64,000 nucleotides of DNA from Chitinophaga sp. (GCF_019236475.1 NZ_JAFAIX010000012.1:744001-808000); one strand, 5' to 3'; shown: positions 32,672-42,319, numbered from the stretch's first letter. Program-made: numbers and translations. The notes: generated from the letters alone by a model not told the origin.

Positions 32672-35626
32672 TTACAGGGAGAAAGTAAGACCGAACATTA
32701 CACTTCTGGCAGTTGGATACGGTGAGTATTCAATTCCGAAAGATGTAACGCCATTCACGTTTTTATCTGTGTTAACCTCTGGATCGAAGCCGGTATATTT
32801 CGTCAGTACAAACAGGTTCTGACCGGTAACTGATAAGGTGGTATTTTTTAACACCCTACCGATATTGCCGATAGAATAGCTGAGGGTAAGGTTATCTAGT
32901 TTCAAGAAGTTACCGTTTTCGAGATAGCGGGAAGACACAGTAATAGGATTGGCCAGTGCTTCGCCGTTGCCCAGTAATGCTTTGGCAATATTCCTGGAAC
33001 CCAGGTTACCAATTGGCAGTACGGTGTTGGCGGTATTATTGTAGATCTGGAATCCGAATGCACCATGTGAGCTAACACCCAGTGTGAATTTTTTGTATTG
33101 CACCTGTGTATTTATACCCAGCAAGGTTTTGGGGTTCGGGTTGGTGAGGTAATAGAAAGAACCGTCTCCTCCATTATAAATCGCCTGGCCTTGTGCATCG
33201 AAGCCTTGGAACTGACGTACGTAGAATGTGTTCAACGCATAGCCATTCGCCAGTCGCTGAGAAGTAGCGCCGGATACACCTTGACCACTGATGGCACCTG
33301 TGAGTACTGGAGGGCCATCATAGTTTTTCAGTTCATTGTGCATGAAGGCGGCATTCACGCCTACACTCCAGAGCAGATCTTTATGTCTGATGATATCCCC
33401 GCGCAGAGAGAGTTCCAAGCCTTTATTGATCACGTTACCTGGCATATTGATCCAATAACTGGAGGCTGGTGCAGGCATGATGGCCGGGAAGCTAAACAAC
33501 AGGTTGGTGGTATTTTTATAGAAATAATCCACTGTACCAGTAATACGATCCTGCAAGACACCGAAGTCTAACCCCACGTTAAACTGTTTGGAAGTTTCCC
33601 ATTTCAGTTTGGAGTTGGCCACATTTACCAGTGCGGATTTGTTGTTAGACAGCAGCGCATATTGTTCCTGTGCAGATCCGGATGGGAATTCCTGGTTTCC
33701 GGTTCCACCCCAGCCAGCGCGGATGGCCAGTGTCTGGAATAGGTGGTTATCTTTCAAGAAAGCTTCGTTATGAATATTCCATTTAGCCGCGAAAGAGGGG
33801 AAGGTACCATAGCGGGCATCTGCCCCGAATTTACTGGAACCGTCTCTTCTTAAGGTCGCATTCAGCAGGTATCTATCCATGAAGTTCATTTCTACTCTGC
33901 CAAATACTGATTGTAATTTGCCGGTAGGGTTACGGAAGGAACTGATATTGGTATTTGTTTGTGCAGGCGTTTGAAATTGGTCTGTATAGTTGATAGCGTA
34001 AGTACCGAATCCTTTTGCACCAATGGATACACCAGCGTAACCAAACTGCTGATACTCATAACCTACCATTGCTTTCAGATTGAAGGCGCTAGTCAACTGT
34101 TTCTGATATGTCAGGGTGGAGTTGAAGAGTTGCGTATTCAGTTCTGTAGTGCCATAATAGGCCTGGCCTTGGTTCATAATACCAGCAAGGTTGATGAAGG
34201 ATGCGATTTGTGTTCTGCGTTCCCCTACCTGGTGATTCACACTGTACATTGTTCTCAATTCCAGGTCTTTGGTGATTTTCAGGTACGGAGACACACTGGC
34301 AAGGATATACGTAATATTAGCGTTGTCGTTGTAAGCATCAGACATCGCCCTTGGATTCACGGAGCCGCCTTCTCCCAGCAGATAGTAAGAGCCATCTTTG
34401 TTGAAAATAGGCATGGTGGGGTTCCATTGCAGCGCCATACCGACCAGACTTCCTGTAAACCCTGCATCATTACTGATGGGGGCCAACTGTTCCTGTGTCT
34501 GAGCGGCCATAATGTTATAGTCTATGCCCAGGATATGATTATCCAGGAAAGTGTTTTGCCCGTTGAGGGTGGCGGTATATTTCTTCAGACCAGTATTGCG
34601 AATAATACCTTGTTGATCCATATAGCCGAAGGATGCACGGTAACGACCCGTTTCATTGCCGCCGCTGATCGCAACGCCTATGTTTTGGGTAATACCGGTA
34701 CGCAGTATAGAGCCCATCCCATCTGAGCTTGAGCCATAGTCGCCGCTATTGAGGTTGTACTGTTTCAGAGCAGTACGATACTCATCGGCATTCAATACTT
34801 GGAGTTTCTTCATGATGTTGCTGAAGCCAGCGGAATAGTTTACGTCCAGACGGGCTACACCAGGCGTTCCTTTTTTGGTGTTGATCATGATCACGCCATT
34901 GGAACCGCGAGAACCATAGATAGCGGTGGCAGACGCATCTTTCAATACGTCCATAGAAGCCACATCATTGGAGTTGATAAAGTTCAGCGGGTTGGCATCT
35001 GGGGTTTGTCCCAGGCCGGCAGCATTGATGCTTGGGCGGGCTACACGACCATCTAATGGTACTCCATCTATAACATAAAGGGGCGAGTTACCTGAACGTA
35101 CGGAAGAAAGGCCGCGAATACGTACCGTGGTGGCTGCACCAGGAGCGCCACTGTTGTTGACTACCATCAGACCAGATACTTTACCCTGGATGAGTTGATC
35201 CGGTGCAGTGGTAATACCTTTGTTAAATTCTGCTGATTTGATGGAGGCTACTGAACCGGTAAGATCTTTCTTACGGGTAGTACCATAACCCACTACCACT
35301 ACATCTGAGAGCGTGGAGCTTTCGGATTGAAGACCTATGGCCAATGAGTTTTTGCCAGCAATACTTATTTCCAGGGTTTTGTATCCTATGAATGAAATAA
35401 CTAAAGTGGCATTGGCGGGTACTGATGATAACGTAAATGAGCCATCCGGCTGGGTGGCAGTCCCGGATTTTGTGCCTTTGACAGCCACAGTTGCGCCGGG
35501 AATTGGGGCGCCTTTATCATCTGTCACCTTGCCGGTAAAACTTTTGTTCTGGGCAAAGACAATGCTGTTTATCAACAGCACCAGCACGGCAGCGATGAGG
35601 CAGCGCAGGAGTCGTGTTTTGGTCAT
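32672..35626 (-). CDS. SusC/RagA TonB-linked transporter
   Basis: A 984-residue TonB-dependent transporter with signal peptide (about 1-26, ending FAQ), carboxypeptidase-like domain (about 30-105, GKVTDDKGAPIPGATVAVKG), TonB box region (SDVVVVGYGTTRKKDLTGSV), plug (GNSPLYVIDGVPLD, DASATAIYGSRGSNGVIMIN) and a C-terminal barrel. It has no STN domain, so it is not controlled through an ECF sigma/FecR pair but by the DUF6377 regulator encoded upstream. By context it imports alpha-glucan oligosaccharides. Confidence 0.95.
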   Translation of the reverse strand: MTKTRLLRCLIAAVLVLLINSIVFAQNKSFTGKVTDDKGAPIPGATVAVKGTKSGTATQPDGSFTLSSVPANATLVISFIGYKTLEISIAGKNSLAIGLQSESSTLSDVVVVGYGTTRKKDLTGSVASIKSAEFNKGITTAPDQLIQGKVSGLMVVNNSGAPGAATTVRIRGLSSVRSGNSPLYVIDGVPLDGRVARPSINAAGLGQTPDANPLNFINSNDVASMDVLKDASATAIYGSRGSNGVIMINTKKGTPGVARLDVNYSAGFSNIMKKLQVLNADEYRTALKQYNLNSGDYGSSSDGMGSILRTGITQNIGVAISGGNETGRYRASFGYMDQQGIIRNTGLKKYTATLNGQNTFLDNHILGIDYNIMAAQTQEQLAPISNDAGFTGSLVGMALQWNPTMPIFNKDGSYYLLGEGGSVNPRAMSDAYNDNANITYILASVSPYLKITKDLELRTMYSVNHQVGERRTQIASFINLAGIMNQGQAYYGTTELNTQLFNSTLTYQKQLTSAFNLKAMVGYEYQQFGYAGVSIGAKGFGTYAINYTDQFQTPAQTNTNISSFRNPTGKLQSVFGRVEMNFMDRYLLNATLRRDGSSKFGADARYGTFPSFAAKWNIHNEAFLKDNHLFQTLAIRAGWGGTGNQEFPSGSAQEQYALLSNNKSALVNVANSKLKWETSKQFNVGLDFGVLQDRITGTVDYFYKNTTNLLFSFPAIMPAPASSYWINMPGNVINKGLELSLRGDIIRHKDLLWSVGVNAAFMHNELKNYDGPPVLTGAISGQGVSGATSQRLANGYALNTFYVRQFQGFDAQGQAIYNGGDGSFYYLTNPNPKTLLGINTQVQYKKFTLGVSSHGAFGFQIYNNTANTVLPIGNLGSRNIAKALLGNGEALANPITVSSRYLENGNFLKLDNLTLSYSIGNIGRVLKNTTLSVTGQNLFVLTKYTGFDPEVNTDKNVNGVTSFGIEYSPYPTARSVMFGLTFSL

Positions 35627-36020
35627 AAAATGGAATTTTGATTCAGTAATGAAACATGTACTGTTACGTGGATTTTATGAAACGTTTGAATTAAAGATTT
35701 TCAGGAGGACATACGCTACCTGAAAGACAACAAGTGATCTTTCTGATTACGTGGATTTATATTTTCTTAAATCGAAAAATGGAATTTTAACGTGGTGAAT
35801 AAATATTGGCTCGGTAGTACTTCTTTAGCTTTTGGTTGTCAAATTTTTCAATTCATCAAAATAATGCATCTGATTTCAGGCTAACAATTTATCAAGACGA
35901 AATATAGAAAAAATTGACCCCGTTTATAATATATTTTCTATTAAATAATTGATAATCAGATTTATACAAACAAATATTTATTTTGAAAATATCGATGCTA
36001 TCCGCAGGTTTTATAGTCTT
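35627..36020. other. Intergenic region between regulator and SusC
   Basis: About 390 bases, very AT-rich, presumably holding the SusC promoter. It contains repeats with the core ACGTGG (listed separately). No gene and no clear TAnnTTTG were found. Confidence 0.6.
35664..35795. promoter_or_regulatory. Repeated TTACGTGGATTT words upstream of SusC
   Basis: TTACGTGGATTTTAT at 35664-35678 and TTACGTGGATTTAT at 35747-35760 are direct repeats 83 bases apart. A weaker copy, TTAACGTGG, lies at 35787-35795. They are 38-170 bases before the SusC start and are candidate sites for the DUF6377 regulator. Confidence 0.5.
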
Positions 36021-37625
36021 TTATAAGGCTTTAATGGTCATAATCCGGTCTTCAAAGTCTTCATTTGGCACCAATGATCGTTTTTTGATTTTGGTTTTAT
36101 AGGCGTAAATAGTATTCACAGAATACTCTAAAATTTGGGCTATCTGATCGTTGTCTGTAATACCAATCCTGATCAATGCAAAGATGCGTAAATCCGTGTT
36201 CATGAGTTCATTTTCCTTCAACTGAATTTGGTTGTCTTTGTCAAATAGTTTGTTGAATTCGTCAACAAAGTGTGGAAAGATCCGCAGGAACACGCGATCG
36301 AAGTTACTATACAACTCTTCTCTCTCCTGGCGTACATTAATGGAATTGATGAGGAAACGGAAGTCGGCGGCATTCCTACTTTCGGAAAGTTTCTGTTCCA
36401 AGTTCTGTTTGATCTTCTCAATCTTGCTGATATAATTCGCATTGATGTTGAAAAAGTACCCGATATATTCTTCCTTGATTTTATTGGCTTCTTCCAATTG
36501 ACTGTTGGCTTCCTGTTGTTTGAGATGAGCCGCTGTGATGGCCAACTGGGCCTGTTTAACTTTCCTGATCTGCCGGAATACAATGATGGTCATGGCTACC
36601 AAGGCCAGGAACAACAAAGTGACGATGACGGCGTAAATCAACAACGACTTATTCCGCTGTTCTGCAGTATTGATTCTTTCTTCTTCGATGATAGGCAGGA
36701 TATTGCTCACCGTTACTTTCCTTTGACGGGCGCCGTAAAAGGTAGCTTCGGTTATAGCGCGCTCTATATAACGCGAAGCATTTTTAATATCCCCTTTCTC
36801 AAATAAATAGGTGGCTAAATTGTAGGCGGCCAGGGTCTCTTTGGTGGAGGTGCGTATATCCGCGATGGCGGAACGGGCCATCAGACTGATAGCGGTATCC
36901 CGTTGATGGATTTTCATATACATCGAACCCAAACTACACGCGGCCACTGCTATCTGGCGCTCGCTGATATTCGGGGCGTCTAAATTAGGGAACACGGCTA
37001 ATGCACCGAGGATATTCCCATTTTTATACAACTGCTCCGCCCGATGAAATCGATATTCGAAAGCAGTGGAGTCCATCAGGTGCAGGGCAGAATCCATATA
37101 GGCGATACCGTTACGGGTATACTCCGGTGCAAAAAACTGATCTTGGTTATATTCCGCCATATCGGAATAAAACCGGCTTTTCATGAGAAAGAAAGGGATG
37201 CGTATATGATCGGGCATGCCAGCCACATCTAGGTTGTTAATATAGGCGGCTGTTTCGGTAAACATACCTGAGGATAGCAGTATAAATCCCAGTTTCACCC
37301 TGGCATTGACAATCCTGACAGGGTCATGGAGCTGCTCCCCTATCTGTTGCATGGCTTTGCCATAGATATATGCTGAATCGAAATTGAAAACCTTGTAAGC
37401 CTCGTATAGTTGTTGGTAAATATCATAGGTTAATTCCCGACTACTGGAGGATGCCAGCAAATGCCTTATACTGTCGATCTTATGAATCTTGACGGTATCA
37501 AAGGAAGCTGCCTGTTCGATAGTTCGGTTCAATACCTGGAGAATACTGTCCTGATAAGACTGCTCTCTGGCATCGGCAACAAGTGAAATCCATAAAAAGA
37601 ACAAACAACCAAATATTCGCCTCAT
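36021..37625 (-). CDS. DUF6377 (SusR-like) membrane regulator
   Basis: A 534-residue protein: signal peptide (about 1-19), periplasmic TPR-like repeats (about 60-300), one membrane helix (about 325-350, SLLIYAVIVTLLFLALVAMT), a coiled coil (about 355-400) and a C-terminal LuxR-type helix-turn-helix (IGITDNDQIAQILEYSVNTI, YAYKTKIKKRS). This matches the SusR type, which senses maltooligosaccharides in the periplasm and activates sus genes from the inner membrane. It lies upstream of SusC-SusD-GH31, about 390 bases away and in the same direction. The sensed sugar is inferred from context only. Confidence 0.9.
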   Translation of the reverse strand: MRRIFGCLFFLWISLVADAREQSYQDSILQVLNRTIEQAASFDTVKIHKIDSIRHLLASSSSRELTYDIYQQLYEAYKVFNFDSAYIYGKAMQQIGEQLHDPVRIVNARVKLGFILLSSGMFTETAAYINNLDVAGMPDHIRIPFFLMKSRFYSDMAEYNQDQFFAPEYTRNGIAYMDSALHLMDSTAFEYRFHRAEQLYKNGNILGALAVFPNLDAPNISERQIAVAACSLGSMYMKIHQRDTAISLMARSAIADIRTSTKETLAAYNLATYLFEKGDIKNASRYIERAITEATFYGARQRKVTVSNILPIIEEERINTAEQRNKSLLIYAVIVTLLFLALVAMTIIVFRQIRKVKQAQLAITAAHLKQQEANSQLEEANKIKEEYIGYFFNINANYISKIEKIKQNLEQKLSESRNAADFRFLINSINVRQEREELYSNFDRVFLRIFPHFVDEFNKLFDKDNQIQLKENELMNTDLRIFALIRIGITDNDQIAQILEYSVNTIYAYKTKIKKRSLVPNEDFEDRIMTIKAL

Positions 37626-37677
37626 ACAAGTTGGTCAATATTTTTTCCGGATGATGAGGTCTAATTTAAGGTAAATT

Positions 37678-38130
37678 TTATTGTTTCTTCAGCGTATAAT
37701 TGAGATTGCTGGGAATAGCTTTTTGGTCCACATCAAGCATGCGGAGTTCATCTTCACTGATCTTCTGAAAGTAACGCTGGAGGTTTTTATCCTTGTCGGG
37801 ATTAAGTGTAATAATGACGGCATTGGGATCGCTGGCACTACCTTTCGTAACGATATAAATTCCTTCTGAATTAAACTCCTGATCTCCTTTATTATTCAGC
37901 CCTTGATAGGTTTCTGTCATTTTAAAATGATGCACAATACTATCTGGAGAGGTAATGGTAAGTTGAGTGAGAATGCCGCCGCAATCGGCACAAGGCAATG
38001 TACCTGAATAAGTGATGAATTTTTCGGTGCTAACGGTATTGTCTGCTCCTGCTTTTTTCTTTGCGGACTGGTTACAGGAATAAAAGATTGTGATCAGCAA
38101 TGCCGCTGTTACCAGTGTAAGCTGTTTCAT
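37678..38130 (-). CDS. NlpE-like lipoprotein
   Basis: A 150-residue lipoprotein (MKQLTLVTAALLITIFYSCN). The segment YSGTLPCADCGGILTQLTI is the CxxC-containing signature of the NlpE N-terminal domain, with further family sequence to FQKISEDELRMLDVD. In enterobacteria NlpE senses envelope stress and copper; in Bacteroidota the role of single-domain members is not established. It is 44 bases downstream of the phytase-like gene in the same direction. Confidence 0.85.
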   Translation of the reverse strand: MKQLTLVTAALLITIFYSCNQSAKKKAGADNTVSTEKFITYSGTLPCADCGGILTQLTITSPDSIVHHFKMTETYQGLNNKGDQEFNSEGIYIVTKGSASDPNAVIITLNPDKDKNLQRYFQKISEDELRMLDVDQKAIPSNLNYTLKKQ

Positions 38131-38174
38131 ATAAAGAGGTTTTACACTAGTAACAGTTACGGCGATAGCTTGTT

Positions 38175-39323
38175 CTATGGAATGACTTCAAAAACAAAAA
38201 ACTGACTTTCTTCCGCAGAAGAAAAGTTATTGTCTGCTACAAATACCAGGCTTGGATGGCCGTTTGGCAGTATAGGGCCAAATGTAACCCCTTCGATATT
38301 GTCGATATAAGTGTGCAGCGACTCAAAATTGTATAACAGCTTCTTGTTTGCTGGCGTATAATTTTTATTGTTTACGAGAGACACGATACCACTCACGTCC
38401 GTTGCTCCTCGCAGGTCGGTGACGTATAACTTAATGGTACAGTCTTTCACACCTGTTGAAAACGATCTTTCCAGGACCAGTAATTTATCTGTTCCGAGGT
38501 ACATAATATCAGCAATTCCATTGATACGGAAGCTGTCTGGAGAAACAGGTGGATAAGCCACCGGATCTAATGTGTAAGCGTATTGGGCTACAGGTTTCCG
38601 TGTCTTCACATCAAATTTTAAGATACGGGTTACCGCATCTGTGGTATGCACATCAGCTCTTGGACCGTCTTCGTAGCGAGGCTCTTCCAGACTAACATAC
38701 ATCGATTGATTGTCTTGGGAGAAGGCCAGGCCTTCGAAGCCCGCGTTCCTCCTCGGACCGTTTGACGTGGCCTGCATATAAAATGCCGGCGGAATAGCAA
38801 AAGTATCTATGTACTTCCCATCCGGGTGCATGAGGGTCAGACTTGGATTCGCCAACACTGTGTCTCTCTTATTCACAATCCGCTCTCCTTCGCTACTCCA
38901 AACCATGAATCCGTATTTGGAATTATAACGCAGCGCTTCTGGATCTGGCGTCCTGGCAGGGTCCTGGTGCTTGTTAGGATATACTTGCCCATTAGCCTGA
39001 CGCATCGCTGTTACCGCTGTCATGCGTACACTATCAAACGATTGGCCGTTGAAATACAGTTTGGCCGTGTAGAAGCGGGCCGGATTGATATCCGAACGAT
39101 CATCACAAATCATGTAATATTCATTCTTTGCCGGATTGTAATCGATGCCGGAGAGACCGCCAGTAGTGGTGCCTTCAAAAGGCATATTGAAAGGAATTAC
39201 CTGTTTGCCGATAAGGCGCAGTTGACTAATGCTATGATCCGCCACTACAGCCGCTTTTCGGGATGTGCTGCAACTAGCAAACGTACCTGCCACTGCCGCT
39301 AAAAAAAGCCATTTGTATTTCAT
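38175..39323 (-). CDS. Esterase-like/phytase-like lipoprotein
   Basis: A 382-residue lipoprotein (MKYKWLFLAAVAGTFASCS). It has segments typical of the 'esterase-like activity of phytase' family: GLSGIDYNPAKNEYYMICDD with RSDINPARFYTA, NAGFEGLAFSQDNQSMYVSL and the end IEGVTFGPILPNGHPSLVFV ADNNF. A beta-propeller is likely. Activity in this family is poorly defined, so phosphatase or esterase function is only a guess. An upstream GTG would add 20 residues, but the lipobox position favours the ATG at 39323. Confidence 0.85.
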   Translation of the reverse strand: MKYKWLFLAAVAGTFASCSTSRKAAVVADHSISQLRLIGKQVIPFNMPFEGTTTGGLSGIDYNPAKNEYYMICDDRSDINPARFYTAKLYFNGQSFDSVRMTAVTAMRQANGQVYPNKHQDPARTPDPEALRYNSKYGFMVWSSEGERIVNKRDTVLANPSLTLMHPDGKYIDTFAIPPAFYMQATSNGPRRNAGFEGLAFSQDNQSMYVSLEEPRYEDGPRADVHTTDAVTRILKFDVKTRKPVAQYAYTLDPVAYPPVSPDSFRINGIADIMYLGTDKLLVLERSFSTGVKDCTIKLYVTDLRGATDVSGIVSLVNNKNYTPANKKLLYNFESLHTYIDNIEGVTFGPILPNGHPSLVFVADNNFSSAEESQFFVFEVIP

Positions 39324-39484
39324 GAGGGGCAAGTTAAAGGAATCGCTATGAACCACAAAAAGTGAAGTGATGACGCTGGTCACTTTGTGCAGGGATATTC
39401 ATCCTGTTCTTTTTGTTCATTCTCACCACTCCTCTGCCTGTTCATTAATAGGGACGTACATTTGATTACACGGTATTCCAATCA

Positions 39485-39564
39485 TACTTATGTTTATAAG
39501 TAATATGGCAACTACGGGATTTTAGGTACAGGGCTGCTTCTATCTGATAGAAGCAGCCTTTTTT
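39485..39564 (+). ncRNA. Candidate small RNA with own promoter and terminator
   Basis: TTTG at 39461-39464, a 20-base spacer and TACTTATG at 39485-39492 resemble the Bacteroidota promoter with one mismatch. About 40 bases after the predicted start follows a perfect hairpin (39532-39541 with 39549-39558) and six T. No rightward gene lies upstream, so the terminator has no other obvious client. Confidence 0.4.
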
Positions 39565-39628
39565 AATGCTTTACCCAAATCCTTATATCAAGCATTTAAT
39601 CAGATAAGTTGCCAGAAAGAGGTGATTT

Positions 39629-39668
39629 TGTTCATTTTGATAGGTCGCTGTTCATTTTGTTCATTTTG
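39629..39668. repeat. Three TGTTCATTTTG direct repeats
   Basis: TGTTCATTTTG occurs at 39629-39639, 39649-39659 and 39658-39668, the first two spaced 20 bases (two helical turns). Shorter copies occur at 39414 and 39439. The spacing suggests a protein binding array; the regulated gene is unclear. Confidence 0.6.
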
Positions 39669-39761
39669 AAACCCCATATAAATATATGATTGGGCTTATT
39701 TAAATTTACAAGCATTGACAGAAGTCTTTTGTAATATTTTTGACCATCTATGAGAAACGAT

Positions 39762-39790
39762 AAAGAGGGCGGTTTCCTCCACCCTCTTTT
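39762..39790. terminator. Terminator at the end of the thi operon
   Basis: AAAGAGGGCGG pairs with CCACCCTCTTT across a short loop with one mismatch. It directly follows the thiH stop on the minus strand. Confidence 0.75.
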
Positions 39791-39791
39791 G

Positions 39792-40901
39792 TTATTGACT
39801 AAAAGATTTGTCCCAATCTTTCCATACTGCTTCGTACCCTTGTTGCTGCAACATGGCAGCTATCTCTCCAGCACTTCTCTCATCCGATATTTCAAACTGC
39901 TCCAACGATTGACGATCTACCACATACCCTCCAGGATTGGTTTTGCTACCAGCGCTCATCGCAGTTACGCCCAGCTTAACCAGATGGTTACGGAAGCGTT
40001 CCTCTTCCCTCGTGGATATACTCAGTTCTATTTCTTGACTGAATAAACGATAAGCACAAATTAGTTGTACCAATTCCCGATTATTCATTTCTACTTTAGG
40101 TGGTAGTCCGCCACTGAATGGCCGGAGTCTTGGAAAAGAGATACTGTAGCGGGTTTTCCAGTAAGTGCGCTGGAGGTAATCGAGGTGTAGCGCTGTGAAG
40201 AAACTGTCTGTTCGCCAGTCTTCAAGACCGATAAGTACACCCAATCCCATTTTATGAATACCGGCTTTGCCCAGACGGTCTGGTGTCTCCAAACGATAAT
40301 TAAAATTCGATTTCTTTCCTTTCGGATGATGCAGTTTATAATCCGCTTGGTGATAGGTTTCTTGGTAAACCAACACGGCGTGGAGTCCCAGCGGGATCAA
40401 TGCTTTATAGTCTTCCTCTTCCATAGGCTGCACTTCCATCGATATGTTGGAGAAGTGCGGTTGCAGGATGGGCAATATCTTTTTGAAATAGTCTAGTCCT
40501 ACATACTGTTGTGCTTCGCCGGTTACCAAGAGGATATGTTCGAAGCCCATGGCCTTGATGGCCTCCGTTTCCTGGAGGATTTCAGCGGCTGAAAGCGTCC
40601 GTCGGGCGATTTTGTTATGAAGACTAAACCCGCAATAGGTGCAGATATTCTGACATTCATTGGACAGGTACATCGGAATGTACAACTGCATTGTATTTCC
40701 GAAGCGCTGTAAGGTAAGCTGCTGGCTGATATGGGCCATCTGTTCCAAGTAAGGAGCCGCCGCAGGAGAAATCAGGGCCGCAAAATCATCCAGGGTCCGG
40801 CGATGGGCTGCCAACGCGCGTTCCACATCTGTGGTGGTTTTGCTGTAGATCGCAGCTTTCACCTGGTCCCAGTCATATTGACTGAATATATTCGTGAACA
40901 T
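39792..40901 (-). CDS. thiH: 2-iminoacetate synthase ThiH
   Basis: A 369-residue radical SAM enzyme. The cluster motif lies in NECQNICTYCGFSLHNKI (CxxxCxxC near residue 76), followed by EAIKAMGFEHILLVTGEA. It cleaves tyrosine to give dehydroglycine for the thiazole ring of thiamine, acting with ThiG. The C-terminal end GYEAVWKDWDKSF is typical. It is the last gene of the thi operon, 12 bases after thiG. The anaerobic-type ThiH, not the oxygen-dependent ThiO, is thus used here. Confidence 0.97.
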   Translation of the reverse strand: MFTNIFSQYDWDQVKAAIYSKTTTDVERALAAHRRTLDDFAALISPAAAPYLEQMAHISQQLTLQRFGNTMQLYIPMYLSNECQNICTYCGFSLHNKIARRTLSAAEILQETEAIKAMGFEHILLVTGEAQQYVGLDYFKKILPILQPHFSNISMEVQPMEEEDYKALIPLGLHAVLVYQETYHQADYKLHHPKGKKSNFNYRLETPDRLGKAGIHKMGLGVLIGLEDWRTDSFFTALHLDYLQRTYWKTRYSISFPRLRPFSGGLPPKVEMNNRELVQLICAYRLFSQEIELSISTREEERFRNHLVKLGVTAMSAGSKTNPGGYVVDRQSLEQFEISDERSAGEIAAMLQQQGYEAVWKDWDKSFSQ

Positions 40902-40913
40902 AATAGCTGGATT

Positions 40914-41687
40914 TTAGAGTTCATCAAGAAAGGCTGTCAGCGGACTGGAAGCTTGCGCTTGCCGATGTGTAGTGGCCAATCCCGATTCAAATGCTTGTCG
41001 CCCTGCTATTACCGCCTGTTTGAAAGCGCGCGCCATTCCTATCGGGTCTGCGGCTACGGCAATAGCTGTATTGACGAGTACCGCATCTGCGCCCATTTCC
41101 ATGGCCTGTGCGGCGTGAGAGGGTGCGCCAATGCCCGCATCGATAATCACCGGTACATTACTTTGTGCAATGATAATTTCCAGGAAATCATAGGTTTTAA
41201 GTCCTTTATTACTGCCGATAGGGGCGCCTAAAGGCATGACAGCAGCGGTTCCTACATCTTCCAATCGCTTACAGAGCACAGGATCGGCGTGTACATATGG
41301 CAGTACAATAAAACCTAGTTTTACCAGTTCTTCCGCAGCAGCGAGCGTTTCCACCGGATCAGGCAGTAGATAGCGCGGGTCTGGATGTATTTCCAGTTTT
41401 ACCCAGTTTGTTTCGAGGGCTTCTCTGGCTAACTGTGCCGCATATACGGCTTCTTTGGCAGTCCGCACCCCTGAAGTATTCGGCAGCAAATTGAATTGTG
41501 GATGATGTAGGTGAGAGAGAATGTCGTCTCCCTTATCATACATATCTACTCGCTTCAGCGCCACTGTTACCAGTTCTGAACCACTTTCCAACAGTGCTGC
41601 TTCCATCAGTGTAGCAGCAGAAAATTTGCCTGTGCCGGTAAACAGACGGGAATGAAAAGTTTTGCCGGCTATAACTAATGGCTGCAT
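40914..41687 (-). CDS. thiG: Thiazole synthase ThiG
   Basis: A 257-residue TIM-barrel protein (MQPLVIAGKTFHSRLFTGTG). The Schiff-base lysine lies in VTVALKRVD, and phosphate-binding sequences are MPLGAPIGSNKGL and DAGIGAPSHAAQAMEMGADA with VLVNTAIA. It joins deoxyxylulose phosphate, dehydroglycine and sulfur from ThiS thiocarboxylate to form the thiazole. It overlaps the end of thiE by 13 bases. Confidence 0.97.
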   Translation of the reverse strand: MQPLVIAGKTFHSRLFTGTGKFSAATLMEAALLESGSELVTVALKRVDMYDKGDDILSHLHHPQFNLLPNTSGVRTAKEAVYAAQLAREALETNWVKLEIHPDPRYLLPDPVETLAAAEELVKLGFIVLPYVHADPVLCKRLEDVGTAAVMPLGAPIGSNKGLKTYDFLEIIIAQSNVPVIIDAGIGAPSHAAQAMEMGADAVLVNTAIAVAADPIGMARAFKQAVIAGRQAFESGLATTHRQAQASSPLTAFLDEL

Positions 41688-42319
41688 ACGAAATCGTTGT
41701 TTAATGATTGATAGAGATGATTAACCAGGTTGGCTTTGTCGGTGGCGCCTGTAATCAGGCCGCTGACCGCGATGCCATGTACTTCTGCCGCTATCAAGGC
41801 GGTTATATCCGCTGCTAAAATGCCCCCGATGGCTATAACTGGAATGGATATACGCTGTTGATGTAATACTTCCATGATGCGGATATATCCCTCCAAACCC
41901 AGTATGGGACTCAGTTTTTCTTTAGTGGTTGTAAACCGGTATGGGCCGAGTCCTACGTAATCTGCCCCATCCTTGTAATGCTGGATGATATGTTCCGGCA
42001 AATTGGAGGTGCCACCAACAATGAGTTGCTTGCCTACTATTGCTCGAGCAGCCGCCACAGACATATCATTCAACCCTACATGTACCCCGTCTGCGCCTGC
42101 TTGGAGAGCAATTTCAGGGTAGTCGTTGATGATTAGTGTCGCATTGAAATCTGCCGTGATTTTTCTGGCAGCCGTTGCTATTGGCAATATGTCTTTGGGA
42201 GTACTGTTTTTGATGCGCAATTGTATCCAGGTACAGCCGGCATCGCAGGCTGCGCGGATGTTTTCCAGGTGCTGTGTGGAACTGTTTCCCTGTGATATAT
42301 AATGTAATTTGTTAATCAT
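41675..42319 (-). CDS. thiE: Thiamine-phosphate synthase ThiE
   Basis: A 214-residue protein from ATG 42319 (MINKLHYISQG). ThiE features: TWIQLRIKN (the QLR substrate site), LIINDYPEIALQAGADGVHV, GGTSNLPEHI and YVGLGPYRFTTTKEK. It couples the pyrimidine diphosphate with thiazole phosphate to give thiamine phosphate. The frame is open upstream but overlaps thiD; the ATG overlapping the thiD stop by eight bases fits the family. It is the more canonical of two ThiE-like proteins in this operon. Confidence 0.93.
   Translation of the reverse strand: MINKLHYISQGNSSTQHLENIRAACDAGCTWIQLRIKNSTPKDILPIATAARKITADFNATLIINDYPEIALQAGADGVHVGLNDMSVAAARAIVGKQLIVGGTSNLPEHIIQHYKDGADYVGLGPYRFTTTKEKLSPILGLEGYIRIMEVLHQQRISIPVIAIGGILAADITALIAAEVHGIAVSGLITGATDKANLVNHLYQSLNNDFVCSH

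Larger units (their letters stand above)
39384..39791. other. Gene-free region between phytase-like and thi genes
   Basis: About 400 bases. It contains the candidate small RNA, five copies of TGTTCATT or TGTTCAT (39414, 39439, 39629, 39649, 39658) and the thiH terminator. No coding region is seen. Confidence 0.6.

Noticed and set aside
33959..34726. 255-codon frame antisense to SusC
   Set aside because: Lies wholly within a certain SusC gene and shows no domain.
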